The translations under genes and the position numbers were made by a program. From assembly GCA_963575745.1 (NCBI GenBank), contig CAUYUJ010019949.1, positions 1-64,000 on the forward strand: 64,000 nt of DNA, written 5' to 3'. The notes under the pieces are model-generated. The model saw nothing but the letters and a program-made list of their open reading frames with translations, was not told where the DNA came from and did no database searches. The DNA comes from Prorocentrum cordatum (Eukaryota > Sar > Dinophyceae > Prorocentrales > Prorocentraceae). Below, one piece after another: positions 62,330 to 64,000 of this stretch (position 1 is the first letter of the stretch; every line of letters begins with the position of its first letter).

Positions 62330-64000
62330 GAACCTGGTAAGTAGCTCCTTCTCGTCCGGGCACGCAGGCACGACATCTGACTAGGATATCCGTTCCAACT
62401 CGTTTGGTCCAGGGGGGAAGCGTCGGGTGTCAGACCACTGGCGTTGCAGGGCATGGCCTCTCCAGCTTTGAAGGGAAGAGCGCCGAATAGCGCAACAATT
62501 ATTTGGGTGCGGCAATCTTGATGCGAAGCCCCGTTCTGATACCATGAGAGACGGCGTGTGAGCAGCTCGCACGTTGTAGTTGTTAGTCCCCAGTAGTATA
62601 ATACAGCCCGAGCGTCCAGCGTGCGTTTAGACCCATCCTCGTCGTGCATGCCCTCCCTTACATAGCCATCCTCCCCAGTCGTGCTAGGTGTCTGTCCAAT
62701 GCATCCATCTGTTGATCACTCAGCAGACAGGGCTTCATGCCCAAGAAGAGAGAACCTTGAACTAAGCCCTGGAATATCGTGCGACGCCATGGCTGGGTAA
62801 GGGGAGCGACCAGAACGAACCCATACTGTAATGAGAAGACGCCGCTGCCGTAAGCCGTCGTTCAACCTTTGGAGAAGATTGCTGGGTCGGGGTCAAGACG
62901 GGGCCCAGATAACGTACAACATTTGCAACCGTGCCATCCATCTTCTTCCGCTCCACCCCGTGCTCCCTAATGTACTTCCTACACGTCGTCGCCCCCTGCC
63001 CCGCGATGTATATACTCGTGCCTTGCTTTTCCTTGCTCTGTGCGTACCCAGTCGGCTACAGTGAACTGTCCAGGATCTCATCCGAAGTGCGTAACGCCGC
63101 AAAGATCTCATCCATGCTTGTGCCCGTTGCAAGGGGGACCGTGCGCAACAGATCACCGGCATACTTTTCGTACGACATGTCTACTGGCACCCCACACCAT
63201 TCGCCTGTTAAGATAGATGCGGACGGAATCTGTTTGCGCACCCCCAGAGCCTACTGATGAACTGGTTCCACGAAAGCGCCCGAGAAGCCGTGGACATTGA
63301 ATGGGTCGCTCATCACCCCACCAACCCCAGTTTTGACGGTCAGAAGGCCGGACATCGTTTCGATCTCCACCACTGACAGCCGGTAACGTTGGCAACACAC
63401 CATTCGATCACAAGGGCGAACCGATTTTTGCATGATTTTCTCCAGAATTCTTCGTTTCGTGTTGCCGAAAGCTTTGGAGAAGTCCTTCGTGGTGATGGCG
63501 TACGACCACCGCGTCTGGCGTAGCCTGTAGCCACCTATCATCGTAGACATTATAGCGTCCTCACGGCGACGATGTTTTGCGAACCCGTTGTCCAGAATGG
63601 GTAGCCTATGGGAGATCCGACGGGCGTGCCCCGCCTTACCAGTGATGGGGAGGGTGTGGACCAGCCTGCGCCCTTTCGGCCCGGGGCGCTCGTTTTTTGG
63701 AAGTCCGACGCCACGAGACCGATGCCAGTAGAGTGGCGTCATGTCGACTAGACGGACCTGGGCGAAGCCTAAGCGCAGGATGTGGTGGACCTTCCGCAGA
63801 TCATGTGGCTCCTCTGTGCACCCTAATCCGTGCTTGCGCGCAGACAGCCCGTGCAGTGGCGACAGAACCATATCCCAGATCTCCTCCAGGGGGGGGGGGA
63901 CCAGGCGGGACCACACGACGCTTCCCCGCCCTCCTGACGTATAGTCCCGAATCGTGCGGACATCCTCGCCCGCCAACTTCGGGGGAGCGTAAGACCCGGG
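62330..64000 (-). pseudogene. Reverse transcriptase of the minus-strand element (partial)
   Basis: The block YVRRAGKRRVVPPG (near 63945-63900) precedes a poly-C frame break. One frame then runs from about 63890 to 62762, with stops at 63251-63253 and near 63056. Motifs: motif A DFSKAF (63484-63467), motif B region LTVKTGVGGVMSDPF, motif C YAGD (63163-63152) and thumb motif RYLGPVLTPTQ. The plus copy has Gln where the second stop lies. After 62762 the homologous protein continues in other frames (RTIFQGLVQGSLFLG, then ARAVLYYWGL, then LTRFGECPWLLIEDDEV). The alignment with the plus copy is continuous, which supports a common ancestor and later decay. Confidence 0.78.

Larger units (their letters stand above)
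60935..64000 (-). mobile_element. Non-LTR retrotransposon relic, minus strand, cut by window end
   Basis: Same order of parts as 52805-56690, reading leftward: RT, zinc fingers, second ORF. It continues beyond 64000, so its 5' part is unseen. Frame breaks and stops are more numerous than in the plus copy. The two copies are convergent, with about 4.2 kb between their 3' ends. Confidence 0.75.

Overview
The window looks like repeat-dominated, GC-rich nuclear DNA from a eukaryote with a very large, gene-poor genome. A dinoflagellate is my best guess. That is inference from the overall character: extreme simple-sequence content, many minisatellites, decayed non-LTR reverse transcriptases and no compact genes or operons. 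No rRNA gene, organelle gene or intact host gene was recognised, and no spliced-leader relic was seen, so the lineage stays open.

Layout. 0-4.7 kb holds short tandem repeats and unassigned sequence. 4.7-11.2 kb is a cluster of a roughly 190-bp inverted-repeat family (ends CCCAGAC/GTCTGGG) mixed with long TCC tracts, two cruciform-forming direct duplications and a nested minisatellite. 11.3-12.4 kb is a 150-bp tandem array. 13.1-25.5 kb is a segmental duplication: three successively shorter copies, and a fourth start, of a unit of about 4.7 kb made of a tRNA-like segment, a 42-bp hairpin minisatellite, a tRNA-Ser-like segment, an 11-bp minisatellite, a TAG microsatellite and a CGG/GGT-rich block. 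It is bounded by an inverted 28-bp sequence and a compact inverted copy. 26.3-28.6 kb has one plausible coding piece on the minus strand beside a 36-bp tandem array. 28.6-43.7 kb alternates blocks with a TCTTGG-type motif at DNA helical spacing, diverged duplications, trinucleotide tracts and a 103-bp satellite (17 monomers with a 1,027-bp higher-order copy at 37.4-39.2 kb).

Coding relics. Reverse-transcriptase pieces lie at 41.2-41.8 kb, 46.1-46.7 kb, 52.8-56.7 kb (+) and 60.9-64.0 kb (-, running off the end). The last two are paralogous copies of one element in convergent orientation. Each has a reverse transcriptase, then a three-finger C2H2-type zinc-finger region, then the same second reading frame, which I do not recognise and which in the plus copy is followed by an Arg/Ser-rich tail. 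All are broken by stops and frame changes, so they are probably inactive or carry sequencing errors in homopolymers.

No gene network can be inferred. The content is best understood as transposon fossils plus tandem-repeat expansion, with several short palindromic mobile-like families and two tRNA-like sequences that could carry internal RNA polymerase III promoter boxes.
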